Assembly (NCBI RefSeq): GCF_012863495.1
Contig: NZ_JAAVJL010000002.1
Location: forward strand, 250,501-314,500
DNA from: Pseudanabaena yagii GIHE-NHR1
GTDB taxonomy: Bacteria; Cyanobacteriota; Cyanobacteriia; Pseudanabaenales; Pseudanabaenaceae
Direction of reading: 5' to 3'
Length of the DNA: 64,000 nucleotides
Position numbers and translations under genes: made by a program. The first letter of the stretch is position 1; each line of letters opens with the position of its first letter. The notes beneath the pieces were generated by a model. It was not told the DNA's origin. It was given only the letters and a program-made list of their open reading frames with translations, and did not search any database. This document shows positions 53,527-62,166 of the stretch, piece by piece.

Positions 53527-56500
53527 CTAATATCCCGCAATACATTTAGGCTGATTCGACCAAATCCAGTTAGGACTTAATGATGGCAATTCTGATATCA
53601 AAGAAACTTTGCCTGATTGATCAACGACCCATCCCTGTATTTCAACAATCCGATCAGGATAACTTTGTGTTGATGAAGTAAGTTGAGAATTTTGAATAAC
53701 TGGAGAACTTTGTGCAGTTTCATTATTGCTAATTACTGAGCCAACGTTAGCTAAAATTTGCGTGGTTCTATAAACTGCATCTGATGGGCTAGGTGGCAAG
53801 CCACCACGACCTGTTATAAAAAATTTGCTATCTGCGTTATCAGCAACACAACGTTGTGCTAGTAACTTACTAGAGTCGGTGACATCTACAGGCAATTTAC
53901 CAAGTCCTTTGCTAGGATCAACCCCTGGTGTATTGATCGTAACAGTACCATTTACCCCAAACTGTGAGCTTGCAGTAATATCACTCAAAGGAGTGAGTTG
54001 AGGACGATATTCTATTCCAAATATTCCTTGAGTTGTAATTTGAATATTTCCGCCTCTCCCTTTAAAGGCATTAGCAATAATGTCATTATTCTCTGTGGCA
54101 AAAGCTAGAATAAAACTTGCGTTGAGATTGATATTGCCACCATCACCATTATTGCCAGCCGTAGCACTGACAAGACTAGAGTTTCTGAGCCAGAATAGAT
54201 CGCGAACTCGTAGAGTAATATTGCCTCCTCTTCCATTAGCAGTTTCTGCAATAATGGAACTATTGCTAAGGGATAACTGTCCTGCTGTCAAATCAATTAC
54301 GCCACCATCACCAAACCCTAAACTACTGACTGAAATTCTCGATCCATTAGTCAAAGTTACGACTTCAGGATCGATCAAAATTGAACCACTTTTGCCCTGC
54401 GTATTGACATCTGTTGATGCAGATATCCTTGCGCCATTACTAAGCGATATACTTTTGGAAACGATGACATTAATATTTCCGCCATTACTGTCTTTATCCG
54501 CACCAGCTTTAACAGAGCCAAAGATGCCACTAGCACTATTTTTTCCTAAAAAAGTTCCACTACCATCGATCTTTAATGTGTCAGAAGTAATGGTAATTAT
54601 CCCTCCATTACCTTTTCCCGCTGTTGCTGAACTAAGCTGTGCTCCATTAGTAATCGATATATCTCTAGCTGTAATGTCTAGAATGCCAGCATTACCAATT
54701 GCATTTGTGTTGACAGATGAAGAAACAAAACTGCTATCGAAGCTAGCTTGATTGGTGGTGATCTTAATATCACCAGCATTTCCTGCATAAATGGGACTAG
54801 AGGTGCTTGAGTTGATTGTAGATTCTTTGGTAAGAGAAAGTATTTTGCTATTGATAACAATATTGCCGCCTTTGCTAATTTTAAGAGAACCCCAATCTAA
54901 TGTTGTACTAATTTGTGCCTTATTATTCAAAGAGAGACTATCGGTATCGATGAAGATTCTACTACCGCTACCTGTTGCAAATTTAAGAATTTGGCTATTG
55001 ATTGAACTAGACTTATTACTATCAAAGGCGCTAACACCATCAATGCTAACAAGTTTTGCAAAAATCTTAATCTCTCCAGCATTACCGATCCCTTCGGTAT
55101 TCGCTGTGATTTGAGCACCATTTGTAATAGACAGAGAATTTGCTGCTTTGGTGGAATCTGCACCATTAATAGTGATATTTCCACTATTGCCTTTAGCTGT
55201 AGATGTAAGTACTTGACTCCGAATTTCTGTTGTAGAACTACTTAATGAGCCATTTAAACTAATATCACCTGATATGTTCAGAGTAATATTACCTGCATTG
55301 GCATTGCCTTTAGTACTGGTAACAATTTGAGAAGCAAATGTGCTGGAGTTAGTCAAATTAAGTGAACTAGCTTTGATGTTAATATCTCCACTATTTCCAC
55401 TACTTGTCGAAGATTGACTAGCGCTAGACATTTGTAAACCTTGTGCAGAAATAGCCCCATTGCTAAGAAGACTTATTTGACCTCCCAAATTAGTTCCATC
55501 TGCTTTAATTTGCACATTTTGACCCAAATTTATTTGGTTATTTGCAATCAGTGTAATTTTCCCAGCATTTGTGTTAATCCCTGTAGGTGAAGATGATGTC
55601 AGAATAGCTGTCTTATCTGCCATTATGATGTTACCGCGTGCATCAATAAATACAGAGCCTGCATTGCCTGTGATTGCCGCTAGACCTGTAGGTACTAAGC
55701 TGATACCAGCTATTGGAAGCAGAGATGAACCTAAACCTGTAATCTCAATATCACTGTTTCCTGTAAGAGTATTGTTTGGCTTGTAGTTGTTGGTTAATAG
55801 CACTAACCCATCAGGTGTTTGAATATTAATTTTCCCAATTTTAATTCCACTTTCAGTTGGCGATAATAATGATGTATTGGGAATAGCCGCTAATGCTGTT
55901 ATAGCGCTATTAATAAAGCAACTAGCAGATCCCCCAGTACATCTATTTCTTGCTGTATTGAATGTAAATGCTACAGGAGATGCAGCGGGAGAACTCTTTA
56001 ATTGATTAGAAAAGTTAGTAAATAAGTTTGAGTCTGTCCCAATCGTAACTACTGGAGACTGATTTGGAGTTACACCTGCGGTTCCAATATCTGCTGGATT
56101 AACTCCTGCTCTAATGTCGAGGGTTGGCTGTAAACTACCATTAATATCTACAGAATTACTATTAGATAGAATTACTCTGTCATTATTGATTGAGTTGTTA
56201 GTAGTATCAGCACCAGAAATTTGGACTACCTCTATTGTAACTTTACCTCCTGCAATGATATGTAGCGATCTTCCTACATAAGTCGCAAAAGTTACATCAC
56301 CTAAAGAGCGAATTATGGGATCAATCGGGCTTTCGATATTGCCGATAGAACCATCTAATTTTTCAACACGGAAGTTGCCATTGGCGTAGTAATGGGCATC
56401 ACCGATGATGGTATTAGCGGAACGAAATACCATGTCTTGACCTGAGAACAAACCACTATTGGGATTGTTTAAGATAAAAAGATCAACTAAGCGATCGCCT

Positions 56501-57324
56501 TGGACTGTAAGTTTCTCTCCAGCCGATGCGATGAATGGGCGATCAATGCTATCTCTAGCGATCAATGAGTCTTTGGCGAGTAGGTTCAAGTTGCCGACTG
56601 TAGCAATTTGACTGCTATTTAAGGTCAGATTGCGATTAGCACTAAAGGTAGCAGTATTAGCGATCGCATCTTTAACCTCTACATCTCCAGTAACAGACTC
56701 GACAAGCAAATTACCCTGTGCAAAGAGAGTTCCATTACTAACAACATTGCCTGATGATAGAGTTAAATCTTTATTAGAATTTAGATTGCCATCATTGATA
56801 ATCATTGCACTATGATTCTTCCCATATTGCAACCCCAGAGGTGTAGTAACCATTAGCAATGGAGGTGCTTGGGGATTAGTAGCACTAAATTCTGTGCCAT
56901 CAGGAAACTTGAAGCTATTAGCTGTACTTGCTGTAAAGGAACCGCCAATTTGTAACTGGGCATTTTTACCGAAAATAATGCCATTGGGATTGATTAAAAA
57001 TAAATTTGCCTGTCCATTAGCTTTAATTAATCCATCAATATTGGAAATGGAGTTACCTGTAACGCGGCTAATAATATTGCTAATGTCGTTACTGTTGTTG
57101 AAATAGGCAGTACTGCCTGTCGGAACGGAAAATTGCTGAAAACTATGAAATTGGTTGCCACCAATCTGTGTGCCGCCTGTAATCGTGAAGGTTGTGCCTT
57201 GGGTATTGACGACTGTATTAATAGGTAATGTCTTATCGCCAGTTATCTGTGCTTGCATAGGCGCAACGGAAAGCCAGCCACAGGCGATCGCAACAGCGCT
57301 AAATCCGATGAAGTCTTTTTTCAT
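53527..57324 (-). CDS. TpsA-type exoprotein with filamentous-hemagglutinin N-terminal domain
   Basis: A 1265-residue exported protein. Signal peptide (1-25), then the two-partner secretion domain (about 28-150) with 'GTQIGGNQFHSFQQFSVPTG', 'NLFLINPNGIIFGKNAQL' and 'NPNGI'. The rest is a long right-handed beta-helix-like array rich in Gly, Asn, Ser and Thr ('GNAGNITL', 'SLTNGARISAST'), with a C-terminal module containing 'AQRCVADNADSKFFITGRGG', common in cyanobacterial S-layer-like exoproteins. It is the probable cargo of the TpsB at 47343. Adhesion or surface function is inferred. Confidence 0.9.
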   Translation of the reverse strand: MKKDFIGFSAVAIACGWLSVAPMQAQITGDKTLPINTVVNTQGTTFTITGGTQIGGNQFHSFQQFSVPTGSTAYFNNSNDISNIISRVTGNSISNIDGLIKANGQANLFLINPNGIIFGKNAQLQIGGSFTASTANSFKFPDGTEFSATNPQAPPLLMVTTPLGLQYGKNHSAMIINDGNLNSNKDLTLSSGNVVSNGTLFAQGNLLVESVTGDVEVKDAIANTATFSANRNLTLNSSQIATVGNLNLLAKDSLIARDSIDRPFIASAGEKLTVQGDRLVDLFILNNPNSGLFSGQDMVFRSANTIIGDAHYYANGNFRVEKLDGSIGNIESPIDPIIRSLGDVTFATYVGRSLHIIAGGKVTIEVVQISGADTTNNSINNDRVILSNSNSVDINGSLQPTLDIRAGVNPADIGTAGVTPNQSPVVTIGTDSNLFTNFSNQLKSSPAASPVAFTFNTARNRCTGGSASCFINSAITALAAIPNTSLLSPTESGIKIGKINIQTPDGLVLLTNNYKPNNTLTGNSDIEITGLGSSLLPIAGISLVPTGLAAITGNAGSVFIDARGNIIMADKTAILTSSSPTGINTNAGKITLIANNQINLGQNVQIKADGTNLGGQISLLSNGAISAQGLQMSSASQSSTSSGNSGDINIKASSLNLTNSSTFASQIVTSTKGNANAGNITLNISGDISLNGSLSSSTTEIRSQVLTSTAKGNSGNITINGADSTKAANSLSITNGAQITANTEGIGNAGEIKIFAKLVSIDGVSAFDSNKSSSINSQILKFATGSGSRIFIDTDSLSLNNKAQISTTLDWGSLKISKGGNIVINSKILSLTKESTINSSTSSPIYAGNAGDIKITTNQASFDSSFVSSSVNTNAIGNAGILDITARDISITNGAQLSSATAGKGNGGIITITSDTLKIDGSGTFLGKNSASGIFGSVKAGADKDSNGGNINVIVSKSISLSNGARISASTDVNTQGKSGSILIDPEVVTLTNGSRISVSSLGFGDGGVIDLTAGQLSLSNSSIIAETANGRGGNITLRVRDLFWLRNSSLVSATAGNNGDGGNINLNASFILAFATENNDIIANAFKGRGGNIQITTQGIFGIEYRPQLTPLSDITASSQFGVNGTVTINTPGVDPSKGLGKLPVDVTDSSKLLAQRCVADNADSKFFITGRGGLPPSPSDAVYRTTQILANVGSVISNNETAQSSPVIQNSQLTSSTQSYPDRIVEIQGWVVDQSGKVSLISELPSLSPNWIWSNQPKCIAGY

Positions 57325-57505
57325 AACGATTTTGAGACTATTTACTAGCGAGCCGTACTACATCAATGCGCGATAGCTTATAGCCTAATATAAGCATCGA
57401 TTCTAAATCTTTAAATAATAATTCAAAAAAGAAGAATTAAAAGAGTATTTCTTCGGCAATTATGCCTATAAATTTTTAGTGATAATCTGGCAATGCAAGT
57501 TTTAA

Positions 57506-57556
57506 GGTCAAGAAGTGGTAGTGCGGGGCTTCGTCTTGCATTACCACTTCTTGACC
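57506..57556. repeat. 15-bp inverted repeat in the tpsA upstream region
   Basis: GGTCAAGAAGTGGTA pairs with TACCACTTCTTGACC around a 21-nt loop. It sits between the tpsA start and the IS element, so it may lie within the tpsA leader or promoter. Confidence 0.65.
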
Positions 57557-57583
57557 AAGAAAAGAGTAACAAAAAGTAAATGC

Positions 57584-59003
57584 CAGCAATTCTCATTATG
57601 AAAAATTAACTACTGTTGGGAGGGAGATCTAACTCCAAACCTTGAATCATAAAAGTCAAAAGATGATCCCAACTATCAAAAACAAGATATCGAGTCAAGG
57701 CGCGTAAATCGTTAAAAAAGGTTTTGCGGGTTGGCAAATGAGAGCGCAATAACTGGTACTTGTCATCGACCAATTCCAATAACGTGTGAAATAGTAGGGA
57801 CAAAATATTGAGGGTGGCTAGGAATGAAGCAAGATGCTCCTTGCCATGTCCAAAGTTGTGTTCTAGGTTGTAGCCCTTAGTTTTGAGAGTATTGTTATTC
57901 TCATTTTCCACTTTCCAACGAGTACGACCAGCCAGCACGATTTCCACCACTGTTTGCTCAGTAATCAGGTGATTGGTGGCAAAAGAGTTTTTGTAAACTA
58001 CCTTGCCATCAGGTCTAGTCACAGTTAGTTCACACCAGTTAACCAGCAAAGCATCGTCACCATCTTTGATAGGTAGCCCATTGACATATTGGTAGGTATA
58101 GGTCTCTTGAACTTTCCCTGTCCACTTATTGACAACCACCGTTGGCAAAGCAATCCCTTCTATATGCTCATAGATAGTGGGGTGAGATTCGGGGCGGCAG
58201 ACTAAGATGAAGTTGAACTGTTGCTCTAATAGCATTTGGCAGAGGGGTTGGCGAGAATAAAGGTCATCACCCAAAACAGTTACCTTGAATGCACTGTACT
58301 TACTGCCATGTTTGTAACAACCATCTTTTGGCGGCTGTATTCTCACAGTCTTGCTTGTCATTTCCATCCTGCGGCACAATAAATTCTGGTACTAGGGGAA
58401 TCACTTGCGATTGATGTGGACTGACGATAACTGGCGTAACTACGCTATGAAAATAATGAATTTCTCCTGATTTCATTTTCCTACTCGAACAATGGTGACA
58501 GTGTATTTGTTTTGAACTAAAGTACTCTGTCCCATCTAGCGCCATTAATAGATTGTTGGCGAATCCTCGAAATCTTTGCAGTTTCCCCTTTTGCTCTATC
58601 GTCTCCAAGATTGTCTCGAACACTGGAAACATTTCTTTAGGTTGCACTGGGTCTAGCAAGTCTCGGATATGGTTATCCGTTGGTATTTTATGCACCCCAA
58701 ATAAACTTTGGGCGTTGCTTCGCCCTTTTGTCTGCTCCATTGTCCGCTGGTAAGACAAGAATGATGGACTTTGAGTGAAAAATACACTGAATGCACTCAT
58801 GGCTGCATCTTCCATGCCATAGCGACTATTTTTGCCTGTCCGCTTGTCTGGCAATGATTCTAGTTGTTGTCGGAAAATTTCTACAATTCTGTCGAATGAG
58901 CCTTGTGCTTTCAAAGCTCTTCCCCTAAATCAATCATCATGTTATTTACAATATCCCTATATCAACGGTTTGACTAGCCTTCGTTCATAATGAGAATTGC
59001 TGA
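57584..59003. mobile_element. complete insertion sequence, 1420 bp
   Basis: 19-bp perfect terminal inverted repeats, CAGCAATTCTCATTATGAA at 57584-57602 and its reverse complement at 58985-59003. The 9-bp direct repeat AGTAAATGC flanks both ends (57575-57583 and 59004-59012), a clear target duplication. The ends and the duplication are unmutated, so the insertion is recent. It holds one transposase gene in two frames. Size and 9-bp duplication fit IS4-like elements, but I do not name the family with confidence. Confidence 0.93.
57606..58914 (-). pseudogene. DDE transposase of the IS, frameshifted
   Basis: The 5' part (58914 to about 58310) encodes the N-terminal domain and the first catalytic Asp ('LLMALDGTEYFSSKQ'). 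The 3' part (to 57606) encodes 'VTVLGDDLYSRQPLC' with the second Asp and 'RWKVENENNNTLKTKG' with the Glu. Around 58325 the frame shifts by +1: the first frame runs 'AAKRWLLQTWQ' to a stop while the next reads 'YKHGSKYSAF'. A single-base insertion explains it best. Programmed +1 shifting is possible but less likely. Confidence 0.8.
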
Positions 59004-59335
59004 GTAAATGCGTATATTCTCAGTGAAGGTTAGAGATAGCCTGTAAAGTACTGATGAGCTATACACAGCAATTTCTGTAAATTTAGGCAACAAATCCTTA
59101 AGTCGAAGAGGCAAACCATTGTGGTTATCAGGATAAGGTGCTGAAAAAAGAAATAAAATGTAACAATATCCCCAAACTTAATCCATATGGGTTAGACTAA
59201 TTTCCGTAAGGTAAAAGTATTCATCGGTTGTAGCAATTGTTTTCTGTACTGGCAGTTTTTTTCTGTTTCATCGTGACAAGCTTCTCTCCGACATCTCTAA
59301 CTCTACATACTCATTGAATTCTTGGAGAAAGCATA
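59004..59335. other. gap upstream of the RNA-binding protein gene
   Basis: 332 nt holding the right copy of the IS target duplication (59004-59012) and otherwise no gene I can support. It presumably carries the rbp promoter and perhaps a long leader; GGAG stands just before the ATG at 59336. Confidence 0.6.
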
Positions 59336-59662
59336 ATGTCTATTTACGTTGGTAACTTATCCTATGAAGTTACTCAAGACCATTTAAAGCCAGTGTTTGA
59401 AGACTACGGCAAGGTCACTCGTGTTCATTTCCCTACTGATCGTGAAACTGGTCGCGCTCGCGGCTTTGCTTTCGTTGAAATGAGCCAAGACACCGAAGAA
59501 GATGCTGCAATCACAGCATTGGACGGTGCTGAGTGGATGGGTCGCGTCCTCAAAGTTAATAAGGCTAAACCTCGCGAGAATAATGACTCGTTTGGCGGTG
59601 GTAACAGAGGCGGCGGCGGCGGTCGTGGCGGCTACGGTAAGTCTAGCGGCGGTCGTTACTAA
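59336..59662 (+). CDS. RRM-type RNA-binding protein
   Basis: A 108-residue protein with one RNA-recognition motif: RNP2 'IYVGNL' (residues 3-8) and RNP1 'RGFAFVEM' (42-49), then a Gly/Arg-rich tail ('GGGNRGGGGGRGGYG'). This is the cyanobacterial Rbp family, whose tailed members are often induced by cold. Single gene with GGAG before the ATG and a terminator at 59709. Confidence 0.93.
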   Translation: MSIYVGNLSYEVTQDHLKPVFEDYGKVTRVHFPTDRETGRARGFAFVEMSQDTEEDAAITALDGAEWMGRVLKVNKAKPRENNDSFGGGNRGGGGGRGGYGKSSGGRY

Positions 59663-59708
59663 ATCTAAAAAATAAGTACTGCCGAAAATCAGCAATATTT
59701 ATTTCTTT

Positions 59709-59745
59709 AAAATAGAGGCAAAAGCTTAGCTTTTGCCTCTATTTT
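59709..59745 (+). terminator. rbp terminator, GC-TTA-GC apex
   Basis: AAAATAGAGGCAAAAGC pairs with GCTTTTGCCTCTATTTT around TTA; the right arm ends in T's. Confidence 0.85.
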
Positions 59746-59786
59746 GCTATGCTATGCAAAAGTATGACGCTTAACGTAGGTTTAGC

Positions 59787-61517
59787 ATGGATTTGCAACC
59801 ATTAGGCATTGTTGTTCAGGGTTCCTTAAGCGACGGTTTGGAAGTAAGACTGAATGGTGAAATTTCAGTCGAAGATATGCGTGTCGGTAAGTTTTTGGTA
59901 GTACATGGTCGGCATACGCGCTTTTTCTGCATTCTCACCGATGTCACCCTTGGTACTGCTAGTCCGCGCATTCTCATGAATCCGCCTGATCCTGAGAACA
60001 CTTTCTTAACTGAGATTTTGGCAGGAACAGGAACCTTTGGCACAATTAACTTAACGCCAATGTTAATGTTTGTACCGTCTAATCCTTTTGATCTGCTAAC
60101 GCAAAGGGCAAGTAGCGATCGCGTTAAAAAGACAAAGCGCAAAAAATCACCAGTTTATGAAACTGTAGAAGAAATCAGTGATTTTCAACTCCTGCCAGTA
60201 AAAACAATCCCCAGCCATTTCTCGCAAGTATTTGATGCCACGGAGCGCGATTTTCGGATTGTGTTTGGATGGGAGGATGATCCACATAAGAGAAATTTTG
60301 CGATCGGGCAACCCATTGATATGCCTGTACCGATTTGTCTCGATCTCGATCGCTTTGTGGAGCGTAGTAACGGCGTATTTGGAAAATCTGGTACTGGTAA
60401 ATCATTCTTAACCCGTCTATTGCTATCAGGCATCATTCGTAAGCAAGCCGCAGTGAATCTGATTTTTGATATGCACTCGGAATATGGCTGGGAAGCAGCG
60501 ACTGAAGGTAAAAGATTTAGTACGGTTAAGGGTTTACGACAGCTATTTCCCGCACAGGTACAGATTTATACGCTCGATCCTGACTCGACAAGGCGGCGCG
60601 GGGTGCGTGATGCTCAGGAGCTTTACATTAGCTATGACCAAATTGATGTGGAAGACTTGATGCTAATTCGCGATGAGTTAAATCTGTCGGAAGCGAGTTT
60701 AGAGAATGCGATTATTTTACGGAATGAGTTTGGTAAGACTTGGATTTCGCGACTATTAGCGATGACTAATTCGGAAATTCAAGAATTTTGTGAGCAGAAA
60801 ATGGGGAGTAAGTCCTCAATCATGGCGTTACAGAGGAAACTCACTCGCCTTGACGATCTTAAGTATTTACGTCAGACTTGCCCCGAAAATTATATTAAGC
60901 GGATTCTCGATGCGATCGCTGCGGGTAAACATATCGTGATCGAGTTCGGTTCGCAATCTAATCTGCTCTCTTATATGTTGGCGACAAATATCATTACGCG
61001 ACGGATTCATCATTCCTATGTGCAGCAAGCTGAGAAGTTTTTGCAGACGAAAAATATTAGCGATCGCCCACAACAGCTAACCATCACCATCGAAGAAGCC
61101 CATCGCTTTCTAGCTCCGAATACAGCTAGACAAACAATTTTTGGGACGATCGCCCGTGAGATGCGGAAATATTTTGTAACTTTGCTCATCGTCGATCAGC
61201 GTCCTTCAGGAATTGATAACGAAGTAATGTCGCAGATTGGAACCAGAATTACGGCTTTGCTCAATGATGAGAAAGATATTGATGCAATTTTTACGGGTGT
61301 AGCTGGTAGTGGTAATTTGCGAACAATTTTGTCAAAATTAGATTCCAAGCAACAAGCGTTAGTATTAGGTCATGCCGTACCAATGCCTGTTGTCGTCCAA
61401 ACTCGCCCCTATGATGAGACTTTCTATCGCGAGATCGGCGAAGTGCCTTGGGAAGAAATCTCGACTCCAGAAATTTTGCGAGTTGCCGAAGCAGCTAAAG
61501 CAGATTTAGGGTTTTAA
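59787..61517 (+). CDS. HerA-like ATPase (DUF87)
   Basis: A 576-residue hexameric-type AAA/RecA ATPase. N-terminal HAS-barrel-like domain (about 1-110), Walker A GKSGTGKS at 199-206, 'IFDMHSEYGW' after strand 2, Walker B 'ITIEEAHRFL' and the arginine-finger stretch 'VDQRPSGIDNEVMSQIGTRI'. Archaeal HerA works with NurA in DNA end resection; in bacteria HerA also pairs with nucleases in phage defence. Here a Uma2 nuclease gene follows 49 nt downstream. Otherwise it is a conserved cyanobacterial gene of unknown role. Confidence 0.85.
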   Translation: MDLQPLGIVVQGSLSDGLEVRLNGEISVEDMRVGKFLVVHGRHTRFFCILTDVTLGTASPRILMNPPDPENTFLTEILAGTGTFGTINLTPMLMFVPSNPFDLLTQRASSDRVKKTKRKKSPVYETVEEISDFQLLPVKTIPSHFSQVFDATERDFRIVFGWEDDPHKRNFAIGQPIDMPVPICLDLDRFVERSNGVFGKSGTGKSFLTRLLLSGIIRKQAAVNLIFDMHSEYGWEAATEGKRFSTVKGLRQLFPAQVQIYTLDPDSTRRRGVRDAQELYISYDQIDVEDLMLIRDELNLSEASLENAIILRNEFGKTWISRLLAMTNSEIQEFCEQKMGSKSSIMALQRKLTRLDDLKYLRQTCPENYIKRILDAIAAGKHIVIEFGSQSNLLSYMLATNIITRRIHHSYVQQAEKFLQTKNISDRPQQLTITIEEAHRFLAPNTARQTIFGTIAREMRKYFVTLLIVDQRPSGIDNEVMSQIGTRITALLNDEKDIDAIFTGVAGSGNLRTILSKLDSKQQALVLGHAVPMPVVVQTRPYDETFYREIGEVPWEEISTPEILRVAEAAKADLGF

Positions 61518-61566
61518 TAGAAGCATAGCGATGCTATTTCTTCACATTCAACAAGGAGATTAAAAA

Positions 61567-62166
61567 ATGACTAGTGTTGTGATAGAAAAGTCTCAAGAAC
61601 AAGCTATTCATGGCTCAGAAATATTGCAAACCCTGACCCTAGAGCAATTTTTGAATTTACCAGAAACCGATGAAAGTTATGAACTAGTTGATGGAGAGGC
61701 AATTAAGAAAGTGTCACCAAAGTTTTTTCATTCTTCTTTGACAACGGTATTTTGGGTTGATCTTTCAGCGTGGAGTGATGGAATTGGGCGCGTAAGAGTG
61801 GAATGGTCAGTAGTTTTGAAACGACGTGGTCAAGACTGGGTTCCTGTACCTGATTTACTCTATGTTTCCTACGATCGCCTTGCCTCAGATTGGCGTGAGG
61901 ATGCGCCATGTCCAGTCTTGCCTGAGTTGGTGATCGAGATTGTCTCGCCTGATCAGACATTTAATCAATTAGCACAGAAAGCAACCGATTATTTAAGTGC
62001 AGGTGTGGATCGGGTGTGGGTAGTTTACCCACCCATGCGAAGTATCACCGTGTTTTTTGGCGATCGCCCACCTGAGACTTATCGAGGCGATCGCCTATTA
62101 ACGGATGAGTTGTTTCCTAATTTAGCAGTCACATCGGAGCAGTTCTTTGTCAAAGCAGGTATTTAG
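61567..62166 (+). CDS. Uma2-family (DUF820) putative nuclease
   Basis: A 199-residue protein, second Uma2 member in the window. 'SYELVDGEAI', 'VPVPDLLYVSYDRL', 'PELVIEIVSPDQTFNQLAQKA' and 'KATDYLSAGVDRVWVV' give the PD-(D/E)XK-like pattern. AAGGAG precedes the ATG at 61567. Its TAG overlaps the stop of the converging gene by 4 nt. Probably cotranscribed with the HerA-like gene. Confidence 0.88.
   Translation: MTSVVIEKSQEQAIHGSEILQTLTLEQFLNLPETDESYELVDGEAIKKVSPKFFHSSLTTVFWVDLSAWSDGIGRVRVEWSVVLKRRGQDWVPVPDLLYVSYDRLASDWREDAPCPVLPELVIEIVSPDQTFNQLAQKATDYLSAGVDRVWVVYPPMRSITVFFGDRPPETYRGDRLLTDELFPNLAVTSEQFFVKAGI

Noticed and set aside
54080-54751. 223-codon open frame antisense to tpsA
   Set aside because: It is Leu/Pro/Ser-rich low-complexity sequence mirroring the Gly/Asn/Ser repeats of tpsA. 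No ribosome-binding site or recognisable domain.
58310-58340. Programmed -1 frameshift at an A-rich run in the IS transposase
   Set aside because: Joining the two frames needs a +1 (or -2) shift, so the A-AAA-G run does not serve. A simple one-base insertion fits better.
5639-59745. CRISPR array
   Set aside because: The repeats in the window are dispersed palindromes without regular spacers, and no cas gene is present. The only regularly spaced repeat (3271-3990) is coding.
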